Shown: one piece after another, positions 1 to 7,405 of the stretch
Layout: each line of letters starts with the position of its first letter
How positions within the stretch are numbered: the first letter of the stretch is position 1
Notes under the pieces: model-generated
Told to the model about the DNA's origin: nothing
Seen by the model: only the letters and a program-made list of their open reading frames with translations
Databases searched by the model: none
Origin: an uncultured Ruminococcus sp.
GTDB taxonomy: Bacteria > Bacillota > Clostridia > Oscillospirales > Ruminococcaceae
DNA length: 64,000 nucleotides
Reading direction: 5' to 3'
Assembly (NCBI GenBank): GCA_945868475.1
Contig: CAMBLM010000010.1
Location: 1-64,000, forward strand
Position numbers and translations under genes: made by a program

Positions 1-1390
1 CTGTATTTTCTATCGGCGAATCAAGCACTTCTCCAAGACGTTCAGCTGCAACAATTGCTGTCTGCATCATAGGCTGGAGATTGATTAGATTTTTAACAGG
101 AGTAAGAAAATATCCGAGCAGTGCGTTGAATGTGATAAGCTCACCAAGCGTTATCTCTCCCTTTATGACCTTGTATGCGCCAAGCCAGAGAATTGCCGCA
201 CCGCCTACCATTGAAAGAAATCCGCTGAGAGAGCCTGCAAGGTTGTTTATCCATCCGTTTTTGAAAATACTGCGCATAAACTTTACGAACTTCTTTTCCG
301 TTTCAATTCCTGCACTTCTTTCGGCGTTGTAGGACTTGACGGTTTCGATACCGTTGAGTGATTCCACAAGATATGACGTAAGCTGTGAGTTATCCTCCAT
401 AACCTTGCGGTTGATGTTTTTCAGCGGCTTGTTGAATGCAAAGACGATTACTGCGTAAAGTATAACAATGATAAATGCAACGCCGAACATAGACGAGTTC
501 TGCATATAAAGAATTATGCCGCCGATTATCGCCATAAACGTGTCAATCATAATCGTGAGTGTTGCACCAGAAATTGCGTCACGAACCTTTGAAGCGTCGG
601 TAAAACGTGATACAATTTCGCCCACCTTTCTGCTGCCGAAAAAGTTCATTGGCAGCTTCAATACATGGCGGTAATATCCGAGAATAAGAGAAATGTCAAG
701 CCGCTGGCTTAAGTACAGCATCATGTGCGAGCGGAATGCGCTCAAAAGCGTTTGGAAAAGGTAAAGCAACAGCACACCGACCGAAACAACGTGCAAGGTT
801 TTTTCAAGTCCATTAGGTACAATATCGTCCATCATAACTTTGAAGTAAAACGAAGCTCCCACACCAAGAATTGTGTAAACGAGCGAAGCAAGAAATATGT
901 CAAACAGCAGCTTTTTCTGCGGCAAAAGCATTTTGAAAAAGCGTGAAAGTGTACTTTCTGTTTCATCTCCCTTTTCAAACCGCTCCGAAGGGACGAGAAG
1001 AATGAGAATTCCTGTCCACTGCTTAAAAAACTCCTCGGGAGTGTATTTTACAATGCCCTTTGCCGGGTCGGCAACAACGACATGCTTTTTGGAGATCTTA
1101 TGTATTACCACATAATGCAGAAGTGCCCCGTCCACGATCACATGAGCGATCGCAGGCAGGGGAAACTCGCTGAAAAAAGCATTTTGATCGCCCTTTACGG
1201 CTTTGGCGGTGAAGCCGAGCTTTTCGGCAGCTTTTATCATTCCTGCGGCATTTGTGCCCTGCTTATCGGTACCTGCAACCTCACGAATTTTTGAGATAGG
1301 CATTTTCAAACCATACTGCTTGCTTACAGTTGCAAGGCAGGCTGCTCCACAGTCGGTTATGTCGTGTTGTTTTATGCAGTAGTATTTCAT
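1..1390 (-). CDS. Peptidase C39-containing ABC exporter (PCAT), 3' end outside window
   Basis: The first 463 residues of a bacteriocin-type exporter, cut off by the window edge. In this family a cytoplasmic C39 protease domain removes double-glycine leaders while the membrane and ATPase domains export the core peptide. The C39 domain covers about residues 1-130 and keeps Gln8, Cys14 (in DITDCGAACL), His92 (LLHYVV) and Asp108 (ADP). Membrane helices follow from about residue 165, with the family's usual EVLDSP-type linker at the very end; the ATPase domain must lie left of base 1. The ATG overlaps the stop of the upstream S41 gene (ATGA), suggesting translational coupling. Its expected substrates are the two double-glycine precursors encoded just upstream. 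Family assignment is secure; export of these particular peptides is inferred from context. Confidence 0.93.
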   Translation of the reverse strand, partial: MKYYCIKQHDITDCGAACLATVSKQYGLKMPISKIREVAGTDKQGTNAAGMIKAAEKLGFTAKAVKGDQNAFFSEFPLPAIAHVIVDGALLHYVVIHKISKKHVVVADPAKGIVKYTPEEFFKQWTGILILLVPSERFEKGDETESTLSRFFKMLLPQKKLLFDIFLASLVYTILGVGASFYFKVMMDDIVPNGLEKTLHVVSVGVLLLYLFQTLLSAFRSHMMLYLSQRLDISLILGYYRHVLKLPMNFFGSRKVGEIVSRFTDASKVRDAISGATLTIMIDTFMAIIGGIILYMQNSSMFGVAFIIVILYAVIVFAFNKPLKNINRKVMEDNSQLTSYLVESLNGIETVKSYNAERSAGIETEKKFVKFMRSIFKNGWINNLAGSLSGFLSMVGGAAILWLGAYKVIKGEITLGELITFNALLGYFLTPVKNLINLQPMMQTAIVAAERLGEVLDSPIENT

Positions 1391-3060
1391 TTTGTATTTT
1401 CCTTTTCTTTGATAAGTTCAAGCGTTTTTATGAGAACGTCGTCCCATTTTTTTTGATTTTCATAAATATAAGCACTTTCACCGAGTTCTTTCATTTGACG
1501 ATAGTGTTTTGTTGATACATCAGCATAAATATCCGGAACTGTGCCGCAGACATTATTGACCGTGTTATCATCATTGTACACTTTTCCGGGCGTATAGCTG
1601 AAAACGAGCCGGCTAACAGGCATACAATTCATTATGTAAGAGCAGCTGCCTTCACCCTTTGTGTTGGTTCCTATTACTATGCCGAATGGACTGTTTTTTA
1701 CGATTGAAGTAAATTGATCTGCCGCCGAAGCAGTTGCTCCCGAAACAAGCAGGTATATATTTTTCTGTTCATCGGCTTCTCCGTTTATATCAACAATCTC
1801 ATCAAAGCATTTAAGTCCTTTTATATCACTTTTTCTATAATCGCTGCCATATTCCTGAGCATATTTTTTTAAGCTGCGGTTTTTAGATGTATCCTTGAAA
1901 TGAACAGTTGAAGAAAAAGTACTGCTCTCCTTAAACAAGGAAGGAATTACATTCAGCTCCAGATATTGCGTAAAACCTCCTCCGTTTCCTCTGATGTCAA
2001 TTATAATGTTATCCATATCGGACATATTGATAATGGTTTCTCTAAGACGAGCCCCATCATTATTTATATTAAAATTTGAAATATAAATATATGCACAGTT
2101 ATTCTCACGATCTCTGTATGCGGTAAAAGCCTCGCACTCGACTTCATCCGCAGTCAGGTCGTATTCCCTTTCTGCTTCCTCGGTTATTATTTCTTCTGTC
2201 GGAGCTTTTTCGTTTGTAAAAGCCGGCAGACACAGCAATGTGTACTCGCCCGAAATGCCGCCATAGACTTCTTTGGTGTATTCATTACCATATTCGTCCT
2301 TGTAACCTATGATACATTTTTCGCCGAATGAATCATTGAATATAAGGCAGTCTCTGTATACTTTTTCATTATAGAAATCGTACTGCATTTTAAAATAAGA
2401 TGTACAGGCTTTTACATACTCGTCTATTGGGATATTATTCACGGAAATAAGTTCAGTATAGCCCTCTGTTCCCATATCCATTGTTGTACCTGTGATAGTT
2501 GAATCATAAATACCGCTGTTATAGTTATAGCTTACCGTCTTGTAATTAACACCGCTGTATTTCCTGCATTCGTTCTCAATAACGCTGCTCCAGTATTCTG
2601 TTGATGAATCTATACCGTTTGTTTCAAGTACATTGAATCCGTTGTATCCGCCTGCATAATTTGATTTATCGGGATAAACAAGATTTGTATGTACGCTTGG
2701 TATATCATGAAAAAATGAAAGCAGCAGCGTAAAATACTCATAATCCGAAGCCGAGCCTGATATAAGTTCTTTATATTTATTCTTTGTTTCCTCAAATGAA
2801 ATGCCGTAAATGCTCTCAAAATCGTACAAAGCCGCCATATTCTGTTCCAGACACTTGCACAAGCCCTCATAATCATCCAGCCTTTGTGATATAGTCATTC
2901 CGTCCTCATAATTCAATGCATTATTTTCATTATGCATATAGTTATATATTTGCTCACCAAAAAGATTATCCAATACAACAATTACGACCAAGACAGTCAA
3001 AATAATAAGTGTGGATTTCATAAATACAGCTGCTTTTTTTCCTATTTTTAAATCGGACAT
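1387..3060 (-). CDS. Membrane-anchored S41-type (C-terminal processing peptidase-like) protein, copy A
   Basis: A protein of 557 residues with one N-terminal membrane helix (about 11-33) and a large extracytoplasmic part. The C-terminal half resembles S41/TSPc peptidases: a DIRGNGGG motif, then SGATASAADQF, in which Ser445 sits where the nucleophile is expected, and GTNTKGEG about 17 residues later. The catalytic lysine cannot be fixed by eye, so activity is uncertain. The start at 3060 is chosen because GGAGG lies 7-8 bases before it; the in-frame ATG at 3075 would put that ribosome site inside the gene. It lies between a double-glycine precursor and the exporter, so a second processing step, immunity or peptide turnover are all possible roles. 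Its C-terminal tail is almost the same as that of copy B, consistent with duplication. Confidence 0.8.
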   Translation of the reverse strand: MSDLKIGKKAAVFMKSTLIILTVLVVIVVLDNLFGEQIYNYMHNENNALNYEDGMTISQRLDDYEGLCKCLEQNMAALYDFESIYGISFEETKNKYKELISGSASDYEYFTLLLSFFHDIPSVHTNLVYPDKSNYAGGYNGFNVLETNGIDSSTEYWSSVIENECRKYSGVNYKTVSYNYNSGIYDSTITGTTMDMGTEGYTELISVNNIPIDEYVKACTSYFKMQYDFYNEKVYRDCLIFNDSFGEKCIIGYKDEYGNEYTKEVYGGISGEYTLLCLPAFTNEKAPTEEIITEEAEREYDLTADEVECEAFTAYRDRENNCAYIYISNFNINNDGARLRETIINMSDMDNIIIDIRGNGGGFTQYLELNVIPSLFKESSTFSSTVHFKDTSKNRSLKKYAQEYGSDYRKSDIKGLKCFDEIVDINGEADEQKNIYLLVSGATASAADQFTSIVKNSPFGIVIGTNTKGEGSCSYIMNCMPVSRLVFSYTPGKVYNDDNTVNNVCGTVPDIYADVSTKHYRQMKELGESAYIYENQKKWDDVLIKTLELIKEKENTK

Positions 3061-3078
3061 TAAAGGTTCCTCCATAAG

Positions 3079-3124
3079 TATCCGTAGTATTGTTTATGCA
3101 ACTTCATAAACAATACTACGGATA
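3079..3124 (-). terminator. Perfect 20-bp intercistronic hairpin after precursor 1
   Basis: Bases 3079-3098 pair exactly with 3105-3124 around a 6-base loop. It lies between the end of precursor 1 and the S41 copy A start. No run of T follows on the minus strand, so it is more likely a partial terminator or a 3' mRNA stabiliser that lets the precursor be made in excess over the peptidase and exporter. Confidence 0.7.
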
Positions 3125-3137
3125 TAGATTACGTATT

Positions 3138-3380
3138 TTATCCTCGCGGCTTTGTCTGATATAAATTAATATTATCTGCAACTCCTGTAGGGAGCTCTGA
3201 CAGATTGTTTACATATTTGTTTGTATATTCAGATGCCATTCTATCAGCTTTAGCCCAAGAATCAGAAGCACCGTATATGAAATCAAAAAAAGCCTGCAGA
3301 TATGTAATTCCTCCACCCTCTGTTTCAATCATTTCCTGCTCATTCAGCTCGCAAAAGCCATTTGTCATAACATTTTCCAT
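3138..3380 (-). CDS. Double-glycine leader peptide precursor 1 (bacteriocin-like)
   Basis: An 80-residue precursor. The leader MENVMTNGFCELNEQEMIE ends in an ETEGG|G type double-glycine site, so cleavage would leave a core of about 57 residues starting GITYLQAFF. The core has no Cys; its first part is hydrophobic (YLQAFFDFIYG) and the rest is polar and charged. AGGAGG lies just upstream of the ATG. The C39 exporter gene downstream is the obvious processing and export partner. The leader matches that of precursor 2 at 19 of 23 positions while the cores are unrelated. It could be a class II bacteriocin, one half of a two-peptide pair, or a signalling peptide; no known mature peptide was recognised. 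Confidence 0.85.
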   Translation of the reverse strand: MENVMTNGFCELNEQEMIETEGGGITYLQAFFDFIYGASDSWAKADRMASEYTNKYVNNLSELPTGVADNINLYQTKPRG

Positions 3381-3476
3381 AATTATGTACCTCCTATTAA
3401 TTTAAAATTTTGTTTATATCATCAACATCAGCAAAAATCCAGCCGATCGCTCTGAATCTCTGCTTATGCTATAATC
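3381..3476. repeat. 96-bp direct repeat, copy 1 (leader region of precursor 1)
   Basis: About 96 bases upstream of precursor 1 are repeated upstream of precursor 2 at 5514-5609 with about three mismatches. The likeness continues into the leader codons of both genes. On the minus strand it holds a TATAAA about 25 bases before the ribosome site, so it may carry a shared promoter. It marks the boundary of the tandem duplication. Confidence 0.85.
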
Positions 3477-3511
3477 AAAGCGTAATAAGTCTAATCTGGA
3501 GCATAACTCCT

Positions 3512-3543
3512 ATGTTGTGTTGTTTTATGCAGTAGAGTTTCAT
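3512..3543 (-). pseudogene. Ghost of a second C39-ABC exporter start
   Basis: Bases 3512-3543 match the start of the intact exporter gene (1359-1390) at 29 of 32 positions and would encode MKLYCIKQHN against MKYYCIKQHD. As in the intact copy, the ATG overlaps the stop of the preceding S41 gene. Likeness then stops and the frame is lost. This is the remnant left when the rest of a duplicated exporter gene was deleted. Confidence 0.8.
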
Positions 3544-5162
3544 TCGGCATTTTCCTTTTCTTTTATTATTTCAAGGGTTTCTATGAGGACATTATCCCAG
3601 TACAGTTTATATGGGTAGTTTAATATATTTGTATCAAGAGCAAGGCATTGCCTGAATTTTACGAAACTTTCAGCCGATTGGTTTATATAAATATCGGGAA
3701 CAGTACAATTTCCTTCCGAATACAGACTTTGTGAACCGTTAACTTCAAATATAATACCGCTGTTTGGCATTTGAAATGTATATGCTGCATCACAGACTCC
3801 CTCACCTCCCGTTTCTGAACCAATCAATATACCATTTCCGTATTTTTGAATTGCATATACAGCTGTATCGGCTGCGGAACACACTGTTGAATCTGTTATT
3901 GTATATATTTTTCGTGTGGTTTTCGACCTGCCATTGACATCAAAATATCTTCTTCCGTAAAGATATTCATTGGTTTCCTTTATTATAGTGTTCTCAAAAT
4001 CGCTCTTTTCTTTCCACAAGCCATTTCTGAGGAGATTACGGATTGACGGAAATGAACGAAAATCCATAGTCACTCTGTTGTCATTGCTCATAAGCACTGA
4101 CAACACATATTCTGACAGATATTCTGTTCTGCCACCTGAATTCATACGCAGATCAAGTATTATAGGATTATTGGGGTCAAGTCCAACTATTCCATCTCTT
4201 AATGCTTTTCCATCTGAATTTGAAAAATCAGTTACTCTTATATATGAAACCGAATTGTCTTTATCCTCGCAAACATATCCCGCTTCGCCGTTGTACAATT
4301 CCTTAATGCCATCAAAGCTTATTTCCACAGCCGCCTGTTCCTCATAATTCAATAGGTTCAAATTATCTTTAAGGTAAACATTTCTATTTGCTATGGAATC
4401 CTTTTTTCTGATATATGTATCGACAGTAAATATCTCTCCGTCAGACTTACGAAATTTTACCGTGACAAGTGTACCTGCTGAATTATTAAGTCGAAGAGAA
4501 AATCTATATAATTTATCATTACATTTATCATAACAATACTCGCCTGTCACTGATGCTTGTTTTATGTACTCATCAACTGCTGTATTATCTATTTCAACAA
4601 GCTCAATTAATCCGCCTTTCCCACCAAAGATTGCAGGATTATACGCAAGATACGAACCATCAATATATCTGAAAACAGATTCATCTGTTCCTATATCAAT
4701 GTTGTTGCAAACGCTGTCCCAATATAGTGAAACGGCATACGCATCCTTGCTTCCGCAGATTTTTTTTGCATTGTAATGTCCCGACAAGAATAACGAATCA
4801 TATCCATGGCTTACCACGGAAGTGTGACAGCTTGGTATATCTTCGGAAATCATTTCAATTACCGCAAAAAAATCTTCATTGCTGCTTGTTTTTTTTACAC
4901 ATTCAATATAATAATCATAGTTGCTTTTCAGGTCGAATCCGTTATTTTCGGTATAATAATCCATACATGGCACATATTCAAGTATAGTATCCATAAAATA
5001 TCTGACATCTTCTATTTTTTCCTGCTCTGACAACATTATCTCTTTGGGACTCTTCACAAATGTTTTCTGAAACATATATGACAATTCAAGCCTCATTTCA
5101 ACACACAATATAGCCACAATTAAAATCAATATTGCTATTATAATCTTCTTTTTATGTTTCAT
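3540..5162 (-). CDS. Membrane-anchored S41-type peptidase-like protein, copy B
   Basis: 540 residues with a basic N terminus and one membrane helix (about 5-22), then a long extracytoplasmic region. The C-terminal part shows the S41 layout: DLRMNSGG, then STVCSAADTAV with Ser429 as candidate nucleophile, then GSETGGEG. Overall it is a diverged duplicate of the S41 gene at 1387-3060, and both end in nearly the same tail (WDNVLIETLEIIKEKEN here). Its start codon is unusual: the only GGAG lies 23 bases upstream, and a 14-base palindrome (5172-5185) fills the gap, so folding may bring the two together. It follows precursor 2, as copy A follows precursor 1. Confidence 0.8.
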   Translation of the reverse strand: MKHKKKIIIAILILIVAILCVEMRLELSYMFQKTFVKSPKEIMLSEQEKIEDVRYFMDTILEYVPCMDYYTENNGFDLKSNYDYYIECVKKTSSNEDFFAVIEMISEDIPSCHTSVVSHGYDSLFLSGHYNAKKICGSKDAYAVSLYWDSVCNNIDIGTDESVFRYIDGSYLAYNPAIFGGKGGLIELVEIDNTAVDEYIKQASVTGEYCYDKCNDKLYRFSLRLNNSAGTLVTVKFRKSDGEIFTVDTYIRKKDSIANRNVYLKDNLNLLNYEEQAAVEISFDGIKELYNGEAGYVCEDKDNSVSYIRVTDFSNSDGKALRDGIVGLDPNNPIILDLRMNSGGRTEYLSEYVLSVLMSNDNRVTMDFRSFPSIRNLLRNGLWKEKSDFENTIIKETNEYLYGRRYFDVNGRSKTTRKIYTITDSTVCSAADTAVYAIQKYGNGILIGSETGGEGVCDAAYTFQMPNSGIIFEVNGSQSLYSEGNCTVPDIYINQSAESFVKFRQCLALDTNILNYPYKLYWDNVLIETLEIIKEKENAE

Positions 5163-5171
5163 TGCTCAATT

Positions 5172-5185
5172 ACGTTATATAACGT
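5172..5185 (-). promoter_or_regulatory. Palindrome between ribosome site and start of S41 copy B
   Basis: ACGTTATATAACGT is a perfect palindrome lying directly between AAGGAG and the ATG at 5162. Without folding the spacing would be about 23 bases, far too long. A 5-bp stem would shorten it to near normal, so translation may depend on this fold. Confidence 0.5.
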
Positions 5186-5199
5186 CTCCTTATAGAATA

Positions 5200-5233
5200 G
5201 CATAGTGCTTTTTAAAATTAAAAAGCACTATGC
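5200..5233 (-). terminator. 14-bp intercistronic hairpin after precursor 2
   Basis: Bases 5200-5213 pair perfectly with 5220-5233. It occupies the same place after precursor 2 as the 3079-3124 hairpin after precursor 1, but the sequences are unrelated. No T run follows, so partial termination or transcript stabilisation is likelier than full termination. Confidence 0.65.
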
Positions 5234-5252
5234 CGGATAATGAAAATTTTAA

Positions 5253-5513
5253 TTATGCAAAAGGACAATTTTCACCCTGTCCGCAAATTGAAGGCTCTTC
5301 ATTACAGCCAATTTTTTTATGCTGATTATATGTACCCCGATTATAATCTACTCCATTACTGTTTGTGCCGTAAGGCTTAGGTGTACAGCCCGTCAGTGTT
5401 GCAGCTGCAGCGACAATTAAAATAATAGGAATTATTGGTGCAATACCACCGTTTGTCTCCATCATTTCCATCTCATTCAGCTCACAAAAGCCATTTGTCA
5501 TAACATTTTCCAT
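5253..5513 (-). CDS. Double-glycine leader peptide precursor 2 (Cys-containing, bacteriocin-like)
   Basis: An 86-residue precursor. The leader MENVMTNGFCELNEMEMMET ends in NGG, followed by a core of about 63 residues. The core begins with a very hydrophobic stretch (IAPIIPIILIVAAAATL) and continues polar with four Cys (GC, GC, IC, NC), which could form two disulfides after export. A good AGGAGG precedes the ATG. It shares its leader and upstream region with precursor 1 but not its core, so one exporter could handle both. The opening of the core also resembles a lipoprotein-like LTGC segment, but the double-glycine leader and its neighbours argue for a secreted peptide. Confidence 0.83.
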   Translation of the reverse strand: MENVMTNGFCELNEMEMMETNGGIAPIIPIILIVAAAATLTGCTPKPYGTNSNGVDYNRGTYNQHKKIGCNEEPSICGQGENCPFA

Positions 5514-5609
5514 AGTTATGTACCTCCTATTAATTTAAAATTATGTTTATATCATCAACATCAGCAAAAATCCAGCCGATCGCTCTGAATCTCTGCTTAT
5601 GCGATAATC
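5514..5609. repeat. 96-bp direct repeat, copy 2 (leader region of precursor 2)
   Basis: Second copy of the repeat described at 3381-3476. The two copies lie 2133 bases apart, the size of one precursor plus S41 unit. In this copy one frame reads through the repeat for about 28 codons after a stop; in copy 1 that frame is closed by TAG, so it is probably not a gene. Confidence 0.85.
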
Positions 5610-5613
5610 GTAA

Positions 5614-5727
5614 TTAAAGCACTCTAAGTCCAATCAAAACACCCAGAACGGGATCAACGAGCGCCGCCAGCAGGGCAATTATATTTGCATACGTTGTTTT
5701 ATGAGTGTTCCTTTTTGTTATGTTCAT
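5614..5727 (-). CDS. Possible 37-residue membrane peptide
   Basis: An ORF coding a basic N terminus (MNITKRNTHKTTY) and one hydrophobic helix (ANIIALLAALVDPVLGVLIG). No convincing ribosome site precedes its ATG; it overlaps the end of the 21-residue ORF in another frame, so it might be reached by coupling. Its place in the leader region of a peptide cluster suggests an immunity peptide or a small regulator. It may also be the remnant of something larger. Confidence 0.35.
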   Translation of the reverse strand: MNITKRNTHKTTYANIIALLAALVDPVLGVLIGLRVL

Positions 5728-5764
5728 TACAAGACTGACAAGTCTGATTGGTTTGTATATTCAT
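5699..5764 (-). CDS. Possible 21-residue peptide with CxxC
   Basis: MNIQTNQTCQSCNEHNKKE and two more residues, preceded by AGGAGA 11 bases before the ATG. It lies just after the candidate promoter/palindrome at 5796-5835. The CQSC pair stands out in so short a peptide. Function unknown; it could be a leader or regulatory peptide. Confidence 0.35.
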   Translation of the reverse strand: MNIQTNQTCQSCNEHNKKEHS

Positions 5765-5795
5765 TGTAATTCTAATCTCCTGTGTTTTTGTATTT

Positions 5796-5835
5796 TATAT
5801 GAGATGTTTACATTCTTGTGCAAACATCTCATATA
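5796..5835 (-). promoter_or_regulatory. 14-bp inverted repeat overlapping a candidate promoter
   Basis: Bases 5796-5809 and 5822-5835 are perfect inverted repeats around 12 bases. On the minus strand TTGCAC and TATAAA, spaced 18 bases apart, fall inside this palindrome, so a dimeric repressor or activator bound here would control transcription towards the small ORFs and precursor 2. It could instead simply be an RNA hairpin. Confidence 0.5.
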
Positions 5836-5852
5836 TTGTGGATGCATTGTGT

Positions 5853-5921
5853 GACTGTTTCCATTAAAAGCTTTCCAAAAGTATTTACATATTCTTTTGT
5901 AAATACTTATGGTAAACAGTC
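5853..5921. other. Long two-part hairpin in the peptide-cluster leader
   Basis: An 11-bp inner stem (5879-5889 with 5898-5908) sits inside an outer stem (5853-5863 with 5909-5921, one bulge). It lies in the roughly 600-base stretch between the kinase gene and precursor 2. No T run follows. Its role, attenuator or RNA control element, is unknown. Confidence 0.5.
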
Positions 5922-5940
5922 AAGAAACAAATAGCAACCA

Positions 5941-5985
5941 TTACATAAACCATTTCCAAATCCAAGCAAACATATCACATTTCAT
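5941..5985 (-). CDS. 14-residue Trp-rich peptide, candidate signal peptide
   Basis: MKCDMFAWIWKWFM, stop. A textbook GGAGG (5995-5999) sits 9 bases before the ATG, far better than chance for so short an ORF. It is the first thing after the kinase gene and its terminator/operator region. A peptide of this size next to a GHKL/LytTR pair could be a pheromone, or a translated leader that controls downstream expression. No AgrB-type processing protein is present in the window. The ORF and its ribosome site are directly visible; function is a guess. Confidence 0.45.
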   Translation of the reverse strand: MKCDMFAWIWKWFM

Positions 5986-6011
5986 TAATAAACACCTCCA
6001 ATAAACGCAAA

Positions 6012-6047
6012 AAACAGTTCATGCTTTATTTATAGCATGAACTGTTT
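6012..6047 (-). terminator. Rho-independent terminator after the GHKL kinase gene
   Basis: Bases 6012-6025 pair perfectly with 6034-6047 around an 8-base loop, followed on the minus strand by TTTTTT. This should end the regulator-kinase transcript. The same segment can also be read as a promoter: TTGCTT, 17 bases, then TATAAA in the loop, directly downstream of the repeats at 6071-6099. The two readings are not exclusive. Confidence 0.75.
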
Positions 6048-6070
6048 AAAAAAGCAATAGGTTTTCGGGG

Positions 6071-6099
6071 AACGGTAGCAATTTGACGGTAAACGGTAG
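6071..6099 (-). promoter_or_regulatory. Direct repeat with 21-bp period, candidate LytTR operator
   Basis: AACGGTAG occurs at 6071-6078 and again at 6092-6099 (CTACCGTT on the minus strand), exactly 21 bp apart. Pairs of about 9-bp direct repeats at this spacing are the usual binding sites of LytTR regulators such as AgrA, ComE and PlnC. A TTGCTT-17-TATAAA promoter follows on the minus strand. Regulation by the LytTR protein at 7406-8116 is inferred. Confidence 0.5.
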
Positions 6100-6110
6100 A
6101 TTTTGTCATA

Positions 6111-7394
6111 TCACAGCATTGGAAGAGTCAATTCTGCAGTGAAATACTGCTCTGTGCAGCTGTATAAAAGCATACCATTATTTGCTTCGGCGCATAAACG
6201 AGCATTTTCTGTTCCGTGACCGTGATTTATCTTATCCACTTTTTCGGAAACAAGCTTGTTATTCGTTATCTCCACTTTATGAGACACAGTATTCCGTATC
6301 TCACAAAAAAGATTGGAGCCTGCAAATCGGAAAGAGATATTCACGATCTTTTCTTCCGAATTGTCAGCGGCATAAAAGGCATTTTCATATAGGTTTGAAA
6401 AGATTGTACACATATCAATATGGCTCAACCGAATGTCGTTTGCAACTTTTCCCTCGATCTCGCATTTTACATTCGGGTATTTAGTTACTGCGTCATTCAA
6501 TATTGCACTTATCATATCGTTGCCTGTTTGTACAGACGGTTTAAGCTCGGACAGCGTTGCACCGATTTTATCAAAATAATCTTTGAGTTCATCATATTTC
6601 CCGTTATTAAACAGAAGATACATACAATTGATATGATTTTTGATGTCGTGACGGAATTTAATAGTTTCGTTATCTTTTTTCAAGAGTGCAGAATAATAAG
6701 CAGCCTGTTCCTGTAATAGTTTTTCATTAATTTCATTGATTTCTTTATAGTGATTTTTGGATGTATAATTAACTATCATAATTGTGCAGACTATAAGAAA
6801 TATCATACTGCCGATACATAAAGTGACGGTAAGTGCCTTATTGCCGCTCCCTTCAAGCTGAAATGCTGTAATAAACAGCGAGATCGCCATTTCTCCCAAA
6901 ACAATAAGCAATAAGTAAAATATACCGATCCTTTGCGAGGTAATGTATCCTTTATTTTCGTTTCTTTTTCGTATAAAAATAGATATAGCAGTTATTGCCG
7001 CCAACACTGATATACTTAAAGAATTGGCTAAAATAGCAGTCTTTCTATCATCAAACAGATTAACCATATCATAATTTGTCATCAACAAAAATACAGAGCC
7101 TGCCATAAGATCTAAAAGACATATTCCGAAATATGTAGTTATTGTATAAAGGATTTTCTTTCTGCCATCTAAAATGAGTATAATATACAACAAGCATATA
7201 TATCCGTTGACTGAAAAGAATTTGCGCAAACCGCATAATTCAGCACCAATGACAATGGCTAAAGCGCATACAGAGTATATTATCACCTTTTTCCGTTCTT
7301 TAAGCCTAAACTGCATAATGAAATATAAAACAGAAAAAAGTTTGATAAATTCAACCGAAAATTCAAGCAAACAATAAAATATGTTTCTTAGCAT
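6111..7394 (-). CDS. GHKL-type sensor histidine kinase (AgrC-like)
   Basis: About 427 residues. About six membrane helices fill the first 210 residues, as in peptide-pheromone receptors. The phospho-acceptor motif RHDIKNH lies near residue 250, followed by a GHKL ATPase domain with an N box (NLYENAFYAADN) and a GHGTENARLC glycine box. The ATG at 7394 has GAGGA 8 bases before it; an upstream GTG at 7409 overlaps the regulator stop but has no ribosome site. It forms an operon with the LytTR regulator. The expected input is an extracellular peptide, and the expected output is control of the double-glycine peptide genes downstream. Confidence 0.9.
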   Translation of the reverse strand: MLRNIFYCLLEFSVEFIKLFSVLYFIMQFRLKERKKVIIYSVCALAIVIGAELCGLRKFFSVNGYICLLYIILILDGRKKILYTITTYFGICLLDLMAGSVFLLMTNYDMVNLFDDRKTAILANSLSISVLAAITAISIFIRKRNENKGYITSQRIGIFYLLLIVLGEMAISLFITAFQLEGSGNKALTVTLCIGSMIFLIVCTIMIVNYTSKNHYKEINEINEKLLQEQAAYYSALLKKDNETIKFRHDIKNHINCMYLLFNNGKYDELKDYFDKIGATLSELKPSVQTGNDMISAILNDAVTKYPNVKCEIEGKVANDIRLSHIDMCTIFSNLYENAFYAADNSEEKIVNISFRFAGSNLFCEIRNTVSHKVEITNNKLVSEKVDKINHGHGTENARLCAEANNGMLLYSCTEQYFTAELTLPML

Positions 7395-7405
7395 TGTGCA
7401 TTTCC

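Noticed and set aside
5520-5613. Protein-like frame through the 96-bp repeat
   Set aside because: The frame is open in one copy but closed by TAG in the other, and it lacks a start codon and ribosome site.
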